64,000 nt of DNA from Myoxocephalus aenaeus (taxonomy: Eukaryota; Chordata; Actinopteri; Perciformes; Cottidae), in NCBI GenBank assembly GCA_038501785.1, contig JBAMJR010000065.1, positions 5,716,501 to 5,780,500 on the forward strand, in the 5' to 3' direction. This document shows positions 25,547 through 36,720 of the stretch, piece by piece. How positions within the stretch are numbered: the first letter of the stretch is position 1; each line of letters starts with the position of its first letter. The translations under genes were made by a program, and so were the position numbers. The notes under the pieces are model-generated. The model did not search any database. It was not told the DNA's origin and was given only the letters and a program-made list of their open reading frames with translations.

Positions 25547-26369
25547 ATGTCGTCTGTGAGTAAGACTACAAGCTGCCAAGCTTTTTTTGATTCAAAGCTA
25601 GGATTGAAATAAAGATCAACATCATGTACTTCCTAAAAATTTAAATTGTGTTTTCTATGTAAAATAGCATGACAGATGTCAATATCAAGGTAAAAACATG
25701 AGGTAATGGATAACTATATTTTGAATTGTTGGCGGTTTACACAGTTGACATTATTTTTCGGGACGGTGGTGAATTTGCTGTGAATTTGGAACCGGCAGAT
25801 CAGACTTTGAAATCAGAATTCAGAATCAAGACAATTGCCACCACACTGCACACAATGTGGCAGCAATCACAGAAGGTCTTTTATATGTTTCGTTACACTA
25901 ACTTCTTTATTAACTGACCTTAGTTTGCACCTGCAGGAAAAGGTTGCTTCACAGAATGAATTGGTTTACAAGACTTGGACCAATTTTCCCCATTACATCA
26001 TATAGTGTTAAATGTGTTGCCATAAAGTGTGCCAAAGTGACTTAAATCTGTGTTTGGCGACCATTGCTGAGATATGACCATAGAATAAGGGCATATTTGT
26101 TGCAGTTTTACTCCTGCTCAGGGACCAACACATGCATTACAACAAGCGCTCATATTAGCTTTATTGTTGATGGACAGCTGCTGCAGAAATTAGCCGGATT
26201 GATTCAGCTTGACAAAGTGAAGGTCCGCAGTCAGGCTTACAGTACACAGTGTCATCAGCTTTCATCTCCAATAACATGCAAGAATGCCTTCCTGCTATAA
26301 CTATTCTGCAGTGTTGAGGATCTCACCCTTCCACATAGTGACTGCTATGCTTTGCAGGCCGCTTAATAG
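25545..26369. other. Unique non-coding sequence, possibly regulatory
   Basis: Repeat-poor, AT-balanced sequence without a supportable gene. The 78-codon frame at 26064-26300 lacks recognisable features. The block 26060-26300 has the texture of a conserved non-coding element, but this could not be tested. Confidence 0.4.
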
Positions 26370-26428
26370 TATAATGCATTCTTTATCACCAGTCTTGCCC
26401 CAACCTTGGGGCTGAGGAATGCATTATA
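26370..26428. other. Two-tier hairpin
   Basis: An outer 12-bp perfect stem (TATAATGCATTC at 26370-26381 with GAATGCATTATA at 26417-26428) encloses an inner CCCCAA/TTGGGG stem (26398-26411) with a 2-nt spacer. It could fold as RNA or as a DNA cruciform. The asymmetric internal loop is not typical of a microRNA precursor. Confidence 0.6.
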
Positions 26429-28959
26429 TATTGCCTATTATTACTTCTCAAACAACCCTTAAACAGCCTTTTTAAGAAGTGAGGAGGAACCGGCCAAAAT
26501 GTCATCACTCTCATCATCTAAAAGTGGTACAAGTACAAGAGAACATCCCTCTACACTCTTTTAACTGGAGACCTTTTGATGTCATTTACACTGATAAATG
26601 TATCTCCGCGGTATTGCCTTGAATTAAACAATATTTCATCATGTGTGAAACAGTGGCAGTGGGATGGATGGTTGTCAACAATGAACTTGAGTGTCAAATG
26701 TTTTATTCAGAAAGGCAGTCTAAAGCTGACAGGACAGACACACTCCATTTTGAATAGTTCAAACATCTATTTGTAAAAGGCTTGTTCATTCAAACACCGG
26801 ATTTATTTTTAATTTTTTTTTGGGGGGGGGGATTGCTAAATTCTGGGAAACACATCTGTCAAACATGCTTCACTTTGTGTCCATCGTAGCACCCAAAGTA
26901 GATTCGTAAATGTCTCCAAATGGTTTGGCACTTGATTGGAAATCACGATCTCAAACAGTAATGCTGCATTTATTTTATGTTGGCAATTATTTGTATTGCC
27001 TCCAACAAAGCTTCACTTGGGCACAGCATGTCGTTTTGAAAGTCGGAGTAGAAAGCGCTTGCTCTCTGGAGACGGTCTGAAGATGAGGCCTTTGATGCGA
27101 TCTGCTCCCATTGTGCTTTGCACTCCAGAAGGCGAGGCGAAGGCGAAGCCGCTTCTTCAACCGGAGCACATATTTCTTTATGGATGGACGGCGCGACATC
27201 ATAGAGCAGCGCTCTTACCCAATCAGAAGCCTTTCCTGTCATCTTAACGCGGCATCATCTTTCCCTCCTGCAGCAATATTCCTGTGGTTAGAACCCTTTT
27301 TGGTTTACGCCGTCACGAGACATCGACACGATCTCGTCCCGCGATTGGAGGTGACGAAAACCTTTTTCCGCGCTAATCCAAGGTGTCGGGAGGATTAATT
27401 GAAATTGATAGTTAACACGTTCACAGCAACATTTTGAAGGCGACGGCAACAGTGAATCAGTAAAAAAAAAAAAAAACGACTGCGCTGCTCGGTGACGGGG
27501 AAACGCTCCAGTGAACATGACACGAGATTGAAAGCAACACCTGTACTCTGTCACACTTCAGCTCGGTTTCAAAGGCACATTTCAAAAAAAAAAAAATGCC
27601 TGCACGTGTCTGTGCAAACATATTCAATTTGCACGATATATGCACATACATGTGTGTATGCGTGGTGGCGACATGAATCACGCGGCGAAGCGGAGCTGGA
27701 GCGCCGTGCGCGGCAGTGTGACTGGATGTTTGCTGCAGCTTAAGATGCATTGAATGTATGGGAAATCCATATAGTGGAGCTGTTAGACCTCTGTGGTGGG
27801 TCATGCCCCCAAAGATTACACCGGGCTCCTGCAGTGTTGTCCCAATGGCAGACAGGATTTGTACACACAGACTGAGATGCATTAAAGAAGGGGGGCTAGG
27901 GGGGAGTTTCAAGTGGACTGTACAAGCGGCAGGGGAGGTGTTGAGGCTTAGGAAGGGGCTTCGAGGTCAATGGAGTTTAATTAAAATACAAACAAGATTA
28001 TTGCGCCGAAGATTGCCCGGAAAAGGCAGAATGCTAGCGTTAGTAGGAGGACAGAGGGGTGAATGGAGCATTGAGCTCGGGGGACATATAAAGTATTAAT
28101 AAGAGAAAATGTAGATTCCAGAATTATCAACCCAGAATTCCTAATCTCATTAGTGAAGACTGGGCCACTGGGACAGCTTTTATACGTGTGGCTGTGCCGA
28201 ATGATATCAAAAAAGGGGAGAGATGATTTGACGGGCCTTTTTAAGGTTTCGATTTCAGCAGTTACGTTTATTATATTTTATACATTTTATATTTGCAAGA
28301 CGTGCAGATATTTTGTAAAAGCAACTTCAAGAGCGGGTAGCGATAATGTTCACAAAAGGCGACGCGGTTTAATGCGCCGCTGTGCTTGATTGAAAAGCTC
28401 TTATGTTTAAAGCGTTACTTGTTGCAGGAGCACAGCCACGAACGCGCCTCAGGGCCGGGACGCGTTCGTCAGTTGAGATTTTCGAAAGTGGCTCGTAAGC
28501 TCGAGTCGTAAAGTTTGTGTCGACTCATGAGGGGCCCATAATCCTTCAACTGCAGCTCATAAATGACAGTCACCCAAAGTTCCTGTCACGTACAGTCGCA
28601 TAATATCCTCCCCTCTTCCATCCAAAGTTGCCTTTTTCGTCCCCTCGATATCAGATGTTAATTCTCATGTTTTTAGTTTCAAAGACATACAGTACACGGA
28701 TGTGAATGCATCTGGATCCCCCTTTAGTCGTGATTTAGTGTCCTAATGTATGATACTACTGATAACAAAATATATTTGCATTCTTCCAAAGATATCCCGG
28801 GGAGGTCGAGACACCGGTCCGTGGCAGCAGTTGATCTCTTTGACCCCCTCTTGCAGCCTTGCAGTCTTGGCGCGAGGTGGAAGTGTGTGAAGGGAGATAT
28901 TTCCGGCCCTTGAGTGCCAAACCATGCAGCATACCGAAGCGATACATTTCAATTAGCGA
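26429..28959. other. Unique non-coding sequence
   Basis: No gene supported. A-runs occur at 27461-27475 and 27583-27595, a G-run at about 26821-26830. Overlapping frames on both strands at 27.0-27.9 kb (up to 151 codons) have no recognisable content. Confidence 0.5.
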
Positions 28960-29135
28960 CCCGCCGCCTTCAGAGGGGGCGCGGGCGATGCCACGGCTTC
29001 ACACGCCAGCGAGCGCCGCGATGAGCGATTAGGCGCCGGACCGGAACGAGGACTAGTGGACCTTGCGACGTGGAAACGGCGTTAGCGCATCTCGCTGCGC
29101 CGGCCCTCCGACCGAGGTGTGACACGTGCATGCGT
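28960..29135. other. CpG-dense patch
   Basis: About 175 bp unusually rich in CG dinucleotides (for example CGACCCGCCGCC, AGCGCCGCGATGAGCG, CGCTGCGCCGG) compared with its surroundings. It is too short for a confident CpG island and no exon or promoter element is evident. A weak or unmethylated regulatory patch is possible. Confidence 0.4.
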
Positions 29136-29166
29136 CGGATTGTATGTGTGAGTGTGTGGGCGGTGC

Positions 29167-29168
<2 letters not shown>

Positions 29169-29234
<66 letters not shown>
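29169..29234. repeat. (GT)n followed by poly-G (37 G)
   Basis: About 15 GT dinucleotides (29169-29198) run straight into 37 consecutive guanines (29198-29234). The plus strand can form G-quadruplex; the compound tract is prone to length change and sequencing error. Confidence 0.96.
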
Positions 29235-29235
<1 letters not shown>

Positions 29236-32200
29236 AGTGAAAAAGAATTTAAAAAAAAACACAAAAAAACAGTGCTAGTGATTGAGGTAGAGTGAGACCA
29301 AGTGTACCTTACTCAATCACATGCTAAGTGGCTCTATTGATCACGGTCCTTCATCAAGATGCTTTTATTGAATTGGAGAGGGGAAAGGGAAAGTGATTTC
29401 TCTCTGGATTCTTGCACATGCTCTAGTTTAAATAACGTTTATTTATTTTGTACCTTTCCAAGGAGAAAGAAACTCAAGGTATACAAGCAGTCGACGTCAA
29501 GGGTTTCTCTCTGACGTGGACATTTTCTCGATCCTTGACACGCGTCGCGACCTTTCTGCATCGGCGCAGTGACGGGACATAATTGGGAGTTTTGGTTTCA
29601 TTTCTGCTCAGTCTTTAGGCGCGCTTGTTTTTCTCACCTCTCCTCTGATTCAGTTTCAACAATGTTGGGCTGATGCAGTGACTTAAACCAAGTAAAGGCC
29701 TTTTAAATACGTGATGTGAGGACATGAAAAATACTAGCCTGCAAACATCCTACGTCTGGGTTTTTGTTTTGAAAGTGAATTAGGAAAGAGTGGATCTGTA
29801 TAGAATGGAAGGAATAATAAAGTTTGCCCACAGAGCCTCCGTGGTGTTTCATAAATATTTGCGCAAGTCGACCGGTTTCGCACAGCGCGATTGGTCGTTG
29901 CCTTTATTATCTTCGGTCCGAAAAAAGAAAGAACATTTAACGTACAAATAAATCTCATGGGGGAAAAAAAGGCCTAAAGAGTTGAAGAGCAGTGTGTTCA
30001 TGCGGTGTGAAATGGCATCAGCATTCAGGAAGTGCCCCTCTCTCAAAGCTGCACACCAGAAATGCACTGCAAAATAATTTACTTTTGTATTTTGGCTCAC
30101 ACAGATACTGGTTTTTGAAAAGATGCAGTTTTTTTTTTTATCGTATAAAACTGTTGTAGTCAGATTTTAAAGCACTTTCAGAATAAAAAAGGGAGTTCAG
30201 ATGTATTTAACTGCTTGTATTCACTGATGGAAGAAAGTATCCATGTGCAGGAGCACAATGCGACACATTGAGACGCATCGAGCGTTGAATACACGTGAAT
30301 AGTAATTGAATCGTGAGGCCAGTGGAGATTCACACCTCTCGTGAGAAACCAGCGTCTAAGCATCCAGTCATTGATGTCCTCGATCATAGTCTCGTCCTTT
30401 TCGCAATCAAACAACACTCAAAGTAACACATTTCCCCCTGATTATAGCTGTGCCATTCCAACTGTGCCACATCTTTTCATTACAAAAAAAAAAACACGGC
30501 TCTGGAGAGTCAAAATGGGCGTGAGGCTCCAACACTATTATGATGATTCGTGGCGCAGAGACTTTCTAGGGCACCGACCGGATTTTTGTCATCCCGAAGA
30601 AAAGAGCCAGCAGTTAGTGAGCAGATTGGATCATTTGTTTCTCGTCGCATGCTTAACCGAATGAGCCTCTAGGTTTGGTGCTGACATCAGATAGTCCCTC
30701 CATGTGGACTGACTGCGCTACTTTGCTATTCTGGAACGGCGTTACAGCCCATTACTCAAATTGGAGGCAAGGACAAAGACCCGCTGCCACTGGTCCAGAT
30801 GTCAAAGGCTTTTACGAAAATCCCTAATGTGATTCAACCTGATCCAGCCAACAAAGACCTCTTGTATTCCACACCAACACAATCAGAGTCTCTGTGATTG
30901 CAGCTGCCGAGCCCCTCATTATTGACAGATAAACAGCGGAGGGGAAACAGCTGACTGCGGCACGTTTGTAACAACAACAAAAAAAATCCTTGTGATAAGC
31001 ATCAGAAAGCCTCGCTTTATAACCTGCGGAGGCGCCGACACGGTTCAATCAAGTGTCGACGCTTTCTCCGCCTGCGCTTTGTCGCTTGCGCGGGGATCCT
31101 AATCACCGGTGTAATGTCTCTCGGAGTCTCTCGGACAAGAGAGTGCTCTTATTCTGCCGTGTTAACTTTAAGCCTTTCCTTTAGCGCGCCGACATAATGG
31201 TGACTCACTGGAAGTCAGTTAAGCTCTGTTCTCTGGTGCGACCTCCAGGCCACACACATATTTCTTTTCCTCTCCCCTGGAGTTGCCAAACCACCACTGG
31301 GCCGTGACTTTATTTTTTACGGGCTACAGGTGGGCCTGCTGGCACGGCCTCTCGCAGAGCGCTTACCGCTTATCCTCTGCGCAGCATGGGAGTCTTTCCC
31401 ATGTTTTCGACATTTTCGACCTGCCCGTATGTCCTTCGGGCCACATCACCCCGGTGGAGAACGACTTGCCAACCGCAGGGACGGAGACGAGCGCAAACAA
31501 CAGGGACGACGAGGCTCAGCAGAAAGACCAGCTGCGGGGCTAAATGAGGGCCATTCATCACGGGGAACCGATTTAGGGAACCCAATGCATATCTGCTGAC
31601 GCTACCGGTCTGCCGATTAGCTCGATAAAACCCAATAACGCTAAGCCATCTTTACTGAAACCTCTTTTATAGCAGTGCTGTGATCCTGAAGGATTAACAC
31701 GAGGAGAATGTATGTTTGCAAATGGGTATTAAAATCTCCTTTTTTATAAAATATAAATGATGAGGAAAAAAGTCAGCGAGGAGGAGGAGAAGAAAAAAAA
31801 AAGTATAGCAGCAATACCGCCTCCTTCATTCCTGTTTTTTTTTCGTTCATTTTGCATTGTTGCATTGTTCTGAACTATAATCATCCTGGCTCTGAGGAAG
31901 TGGCTTTTTATAAGCTGTTTTAAGGTTTCGGTTGGTTCTGAGGCTGCGGCCCCGAAGGCCTTGCAAAAGGCGCAACCCTGCTATTTCATCTCCATATATA
32001 GTCAGGCAGCTCGACCACAAAGTCAGGGCAGACTGCCTGTCTGGCGCTGGACTGGGTGTGGCCCCACCCTGCGAGCGTTCAGTGGGCAGAAAGGAGGATG
32101 GAGAGTGCACTTTCTCTTGTGTAAACTCTCACCGTTGCTTATTTTACATAGTCCCTCCGAGCACGGGGCCTCGACATGGAAATGAACGAGCGTTTTTAAA

Positions 32201-33174
32201 ACCCTCCGCACGTCTCATAACCGAGATGTTGTAGTATTAGAATTCACCCTGTTGAATATCAAACGGCGTTGCATCAACCCCCCCCCCCCCACACACACAT
32301 ACCCCCGCTGCTTGCGTTTTTTACGACCAGTCGATATAGCCTCGCTCTGCCCGTCGGCTCAGTCGCCTCCGCCGCATGTCATTGGCCCTGTTTTGGTGAC
32401 CGCCCGGTGAGAGGTATTTAAAAAGTTTATTTTTTTATTTTTTTTAAGCACAACAGCATATCAAAGACAAGCAGAGCTCCCCTTCGCTGGAAGTCGATCG
32501 GGAGTGACAGCTGCATTCGCGAGGCGCTGTCGAAAGGGAGCGGGGGAGAGCGCGTCCCTGGAGGCGCCGGGCTCTTTTTGGGGGGGCAGACGAGATGTTT
32601 CAACACATTTACTGTATGAACACGCACGCCCGCAAACCGTCCTTTCATCCCCATACTAATGACTCGCTCACACTGAATCTCCCCCCTCAAAAAGAAAAGT
32701 CCCAAAATACATATACATACTCACAGGCAAACGTGGGAGAAAGATGGCGGGCACGCATGAAAGTGACAGAAAAAAAAAACATCATACATCAGGCAAGATA
32801 AGTCAGGGAGATTGATGATGCAAAAAAAAAAGGGAATTAAGTAGGCTTTCTCCCAGCATGCTCATCCTAGAAAATGGTTGACGTGTGAACTTCAGGTTCC
32901 ATCTTTTTCTCCCCCCCTCCCCACCCCTCTCGGGGGGGCCCCTTGCCAGTGACGGCTGGATGAAGACAGGCACACGCACACGGCATCCCGACAGCAGAGA
33001 CAACTTTCATAAACTACTAAGAATTAGTGTCGACGTTCTCTATGCCACCGCTGATAACAGTCCCTTATAACTTGACTTGTTAACGCCACCCTGTTCCAAA
33101 AAGGGGATTAAAGAGTGTGCCGACTTGAGGCGCTTTTTGAAGGGAGGAATACGAATTGGCAGAGAGCGGTTGGG
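29235..33174. other. Long unique non-coding stretch
   Basis: No gene recognised in 3.9 kb. Includes short A-runs and T-runs (30130, 30485, 31795, 31840), a C-run at 32279-32290, and locally CpG-rich patches (31.0-31.5 kb, 32.3-32.6 kb). Open frames reach 107 codons and overlap on both strands without motifs. Confidence 0.5.

Positions 33175-33209
<35 letters not shown>
33175..33209. repeat. (GT)n microsatellite
   Basis: About 17 uninterrupted GT dinucleotides. Confidence 0.96.
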
Positions 33210-33211
<2 letters not shown>

Positions 33212-33836
33212 CGAAGGATGGAGATAGAGACTATGTCTGCAGGAGAGTAGTATTGGCTGAAATTGGCTATTTTCCCCTCACACTCTTGACATCTAGAGGT
33301 GCGCGTGAGAGGCATTATGAATTCATAGGCTCCGGGGAACCAAATGAGCTCCCGTCACCTGGAATTTACACGAGACAGAAATCACTTATTCTCAATGTAT
33401 TATTTTTTCCCGTCGCACTTCCACGATAGGTTACCAATTTTTCTCTCTGCCTCCTCCGTCTCTTCACCACCAATCCTCCCCCCCCCCCCCCCAATATAAT
33501 CTTCTCCACTGGGGCACAATTTCCGCGGCAACTTGGTCACACATTTGATTCAGTATTCTATAGCCTCAATTTCTTCCAAATCCAGTTTTCCTGCGCTGTC
33601 CTTTTCCTAAGTAGGTCGCCTATCTAACAGCACCACAAGCAAGCTGTAACCCTCCCCGTTTACATTCCAGGGACTGTACTGTAATAGAGGGCACTCAGGC
33701 GGGGGGACGTGTCCACAGAGTGGGTGAAGCAGACACATGTGAAGCCGTTTGAGGAGCAGCTCCAGCCTCTGGGGAGCGCTCGCTGGCCCACTTCACCAGA
33801 GTCAACATCAGGCCTCATGTGGCATCAAGTGCCAGC
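33210..33836. other. Unique non-coding sequence
   Basis: No gene recognised. A C-run of about 15 bases lies at 33478-33492. Confidence 0.5.
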
Positions 33837-33861
33837 GGGGGGGGGGGGGGGGGGGGGGGGG
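33837..33861. repeat. Poly-G tract (25 G)
   Basis: Uninterrupted run of 25 guanines, followed within 15 bases by a second G-run of seven. It is a potential G-quadruplex. Confidence 0.96.
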
Positions 33862-34462
33862 TATTGGGACCGGGGGGGTGGGATGGCGCCGTCAGAGACG
33901 TGTCCGTAACCCAACGGTGTGTATTTTCAGGGCCATCTCGGAGCCCCCAGGGCAGCCTGTTCTTGTCATCCACGGCCTATTCCTGTCACAACAGCTGGGG
34001 CATTATTGCGGCGCCATTGGATCCCATAATCGCAGTCACAAAGGCCGTCTCGTTTGACTTTATAGTCTTCGTGAGAGAAGAACATTCCAAACGCGTAGCC
34101 TTCATCTGACGCACGTCTGCCATTCCATTGTACCCACAGCCCCGTATTCCACTCCCGCCCAATCGCCCATTCCTCCGTTCCGCTCTTCCCCTTGTGCCCT
34201 CCCCTCCCACCCCCCCGCATTCCCTCGCACTACAGTCACCTGATACCCTTGATGGAGGTTTTCCCTAAAGGCCCCCGAGGCCAAGCGGTTCTTCCACCCC
34301 CCCCACCCCCCGAGGACCCGAGGCCTCGCTAGCGCCACATGGCCCGAGAGAGCGTGGATCATGCCCCCTCCATCAGTGTTCTGGAGGGTCGCACTCCCTG
34401 ACAGATGTTTCCCGTCAGTGCATTTGTGTTTTCTCTTCAAACACAACTAATCCCTCCAGCCG
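33862..34462. other. Unique non-coding sequence
   Basis: GC-rich with C-runs on the plus strand (34200-34330). The Gly-rich and Pro-rich frames across it come from G/C runs, not from a gene. Confidence 0.45.
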
Positions 34463-34493
34463 CTCCTCCTCCTCCTCCTCCTCCTCCTCCTCC
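34463..34493. repeat. (CTC)n trinucleotide microsatellite
   Basis: About ten CTC/TCC triplets, followed by a T-run. The polypurine strand is a possible triplex-forming tract. Confidence 0.95.
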
Positions 34494-34899
34494 TTTTTTC
34501 CAAGATTTACTCAGGTGCTCCTCCAGTCTATTCATTTGCTGTGCGGAATGCGGTCGAAGCCCCGCCCCCTTAACGCGGCGGCTGTATTTCGTGGAGGAAG
34601 CGGTGAGGTTTTTGGATTCCAGCTTGGGTTGCTGTTTTACGGGGCTCCCGGGGTTAAGCGAGGTTTGAAGAGACATCCTTTTGAAATGCAAATCTGCGCG
34701 TCACCGCTGCCCGGGCAGCGAGCTCTCGCAAAGCAGTGATCATGAAGTCCTCACTATCTCGGGCGGGGAACATAAATCAGCCGCGACTGATTTTCCGCTG
34801 ACTGTCATAATCGGTTTGTTAAACCCACAAATTGCATCGCCGATAGACGGTTAAAGTCCACTGGTTCTCGGCGATCGGAAAGCGAAATCCCAATCCCAA

Positions 34900-35420
34900 T
34901 GATTTTTCCTTTTTCAAAGGCTTGATTAGATGTCGGGCCACTCACACCCGTTTGACTTCAATAAAATATAAAACTGTCAATTGCAGTGGCTGAAGCAGTT
35001 GTGCAAACACATGTCTTGCTGATAAAGTATGAATTCCCCAATGTACACTGTATGATTAATCAAAACACTAGAAAGCAGCCACTAATTACTCCTGAGTGCT
35101 TATGAAACATTAAGTCCATAAATAAGCATATTTATTTATACCCCATTGGATTAGATTATTCAGTGTTTATAACCTATTGTTAATGTGTTTGTTTTGCCTC
35201 GGCTGTATTTGCAATAATTATATTTCTCATCAACATTTCAATAGGGCTCTCTGTACTTTTCTTAGGTTACAGGCCTTTCATAATTGATGTGCTTAAGCCT
35301 GGATGATGAATCTATTAATATCCCCATCTAGATTACTCTCGTGTCGAGCAAGCCACATTTATTTATCACCCCGACGCCTTTCTAATGAGGGAAGTTAAAT
35401 TAAAACATTGTATCAGACAC
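34900..35420. promoter_or_regulatory. Candidate conserved non-coding block (best in window, unverified)
   Basis: About 500 bp of AT-rich but non-repetitive sequence with many homeodomain-type and MEF2/FOX-like words: GATTAATC near 35054, CTAATTACTCC near 35082, ATTTATTTATA near 35129, GCAATAATTATATTTC near 35211, CATAATTGATG near 35279 and TCTATTAATATCCCC near 35311. It contains no mobile element. Vertebrate developmental enhancers often look like this. Only alignment to another fish or a tetrapod could confirm it. Confidence 0.35.
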
Positions 35421-35802
35421 AAATATGGACAACACAGTTTTAATGTGAGCTGTCATCTCTCGGCTTTAACCGAACGAAAAGCAAGACACAAAAAGGAATA
35501 CACAGAGAGAGAGAGAGAGATATTGTTTAATCATTTAAAGACAAAGTAAGGGATGAAATGAAATATCTGGGACAAATGAAAAATCTATCAAGAAAGCTGT
35601 CACGGGGTCCGTTTGAGCGTCTCCGCCGACATTTCAAGGCGCCGTTATCCACTTCAAAGAGGAGCCTCTGATCCACTGAGAGGGGTTGGGAACGCATTTT
35701 GATCCATTTGGCTAATTTCTAGTTGAAGTAAAAACGTGTAGCGTTTTCCGGCTCCAAACCGCCCTGCAGCAGCGGGATGTGTGAGAACGAGGTTTGCTGC
35801 TT

Positions 35803-35804
<2 letters not shown>
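35421..35804. other. Unique sequence with short (GA)n
   Basis: No gene seen. A GA run lies at about 35503-35520. Confidence 0.5.

Positions 35805-35871
<67 letters not shown>
35805..35871. repeat. Long (CA)n microsatellite
   Basis: About 33 uninterrupted CA dinucleotides. Confidence 0.97.
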
Positions 35872-35872
<1 letters not shown>

Positions 35873-36496
35873 CATCACGCATGAGAAATTACAAACGACT
35901 ACTGAACAAATTGGCATAATTGTCGCGCCTATCACGAGCGGCCGACGCTAATTGTTTGCGTCGCGGGGAAACGTGTGACAGTCCTTTTTTTGAAAATAAT
36001 TTCTCGTTTCGCAAAGCGACTTTGCATTTTGTGTGTCGCCCCCCCCCCCGCCCCCCCTCTTCGTCTCTTATCGATTCCCGTCCCACGGCCAGTGCATACT
36101 CAATGCACTGTATATGTGTCATGCGGTCGGCTCCCAGTAGCTTGACCCCCCCGACCTTTTTATTAGTGATTTGCTAAAGCGGCGTGCAACTGCACAGGAA
36201 TGTTGCTGCTCTGGCCCCCCCCCCCCGACCCAATCAATTACCCGCCCAGCTCTGCTGACCTGAGTGACTCGGTAACCTCCACCCAAGAGTCCCACACAGT
36301 TCATGGTTTCACTGAGAAATTACACGCAGACCGGATTTGTGTTTTCATGCATGTGTTAAGTAAGTTCCAACTGTGTCCGTGTGAGGAATCTGTTTACACG
36401 GTCACGTTGTGGGCAAGAAGTTGTTATTTAGACAGAAGGATTCGACAAAAGTCTGTCTAACACTTTTATAAGTATTAACTGTTCCCCATGTGAGAG
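35872..36496. other. Unique non-coding sequence
   Basis: No gene recognised. C-runs occur at 36040-36056 and 36216-36227. Confidence 0.5.
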
Positions 36497-36720
36497 AGGT
36501 GGGAGGCGGTGGCACAGAGTATTAACCCTGGAGGTTAATGCGGTTCGATCCCCGGGTCCTCCTGCCCACATGTCCAAGTGTCCTTGACTTGCTCCTAAAA
36601 GCTTCGGATGGGTCCAATACAGAGGTCAAACTTCATGTATCTCCATGTGGCCGTTGTATTAATGTTAATACGTTTTTAGAAATTGCACTTTTACATCAGT
36701 ATGCGCTCGGCTTATTCCAC
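36497..36720 (+). mobile_element. tRNA-derived SINE
   Basis: A degenerate A-box (TGGCACAGAGT, 36510-36520) is followed after about 20 bases by a good B-box, GGTTCGATCC (36542-36551), the internal RNA polymerase III promoter of a tRNA. Downstream, CACATGTCCAAGTGTCCTTG and then GATGGGTCCAATACAGAGGTC and AAACTTCATGTATCTCC match the body of an abundant teleost tRNA-SINE as I recall it. Relative to that recalled consensus, about 25-30 bases after CCTTG appear to be missing. The 3' end is approximate; no target duplication was identified. Confidence 0.78.
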
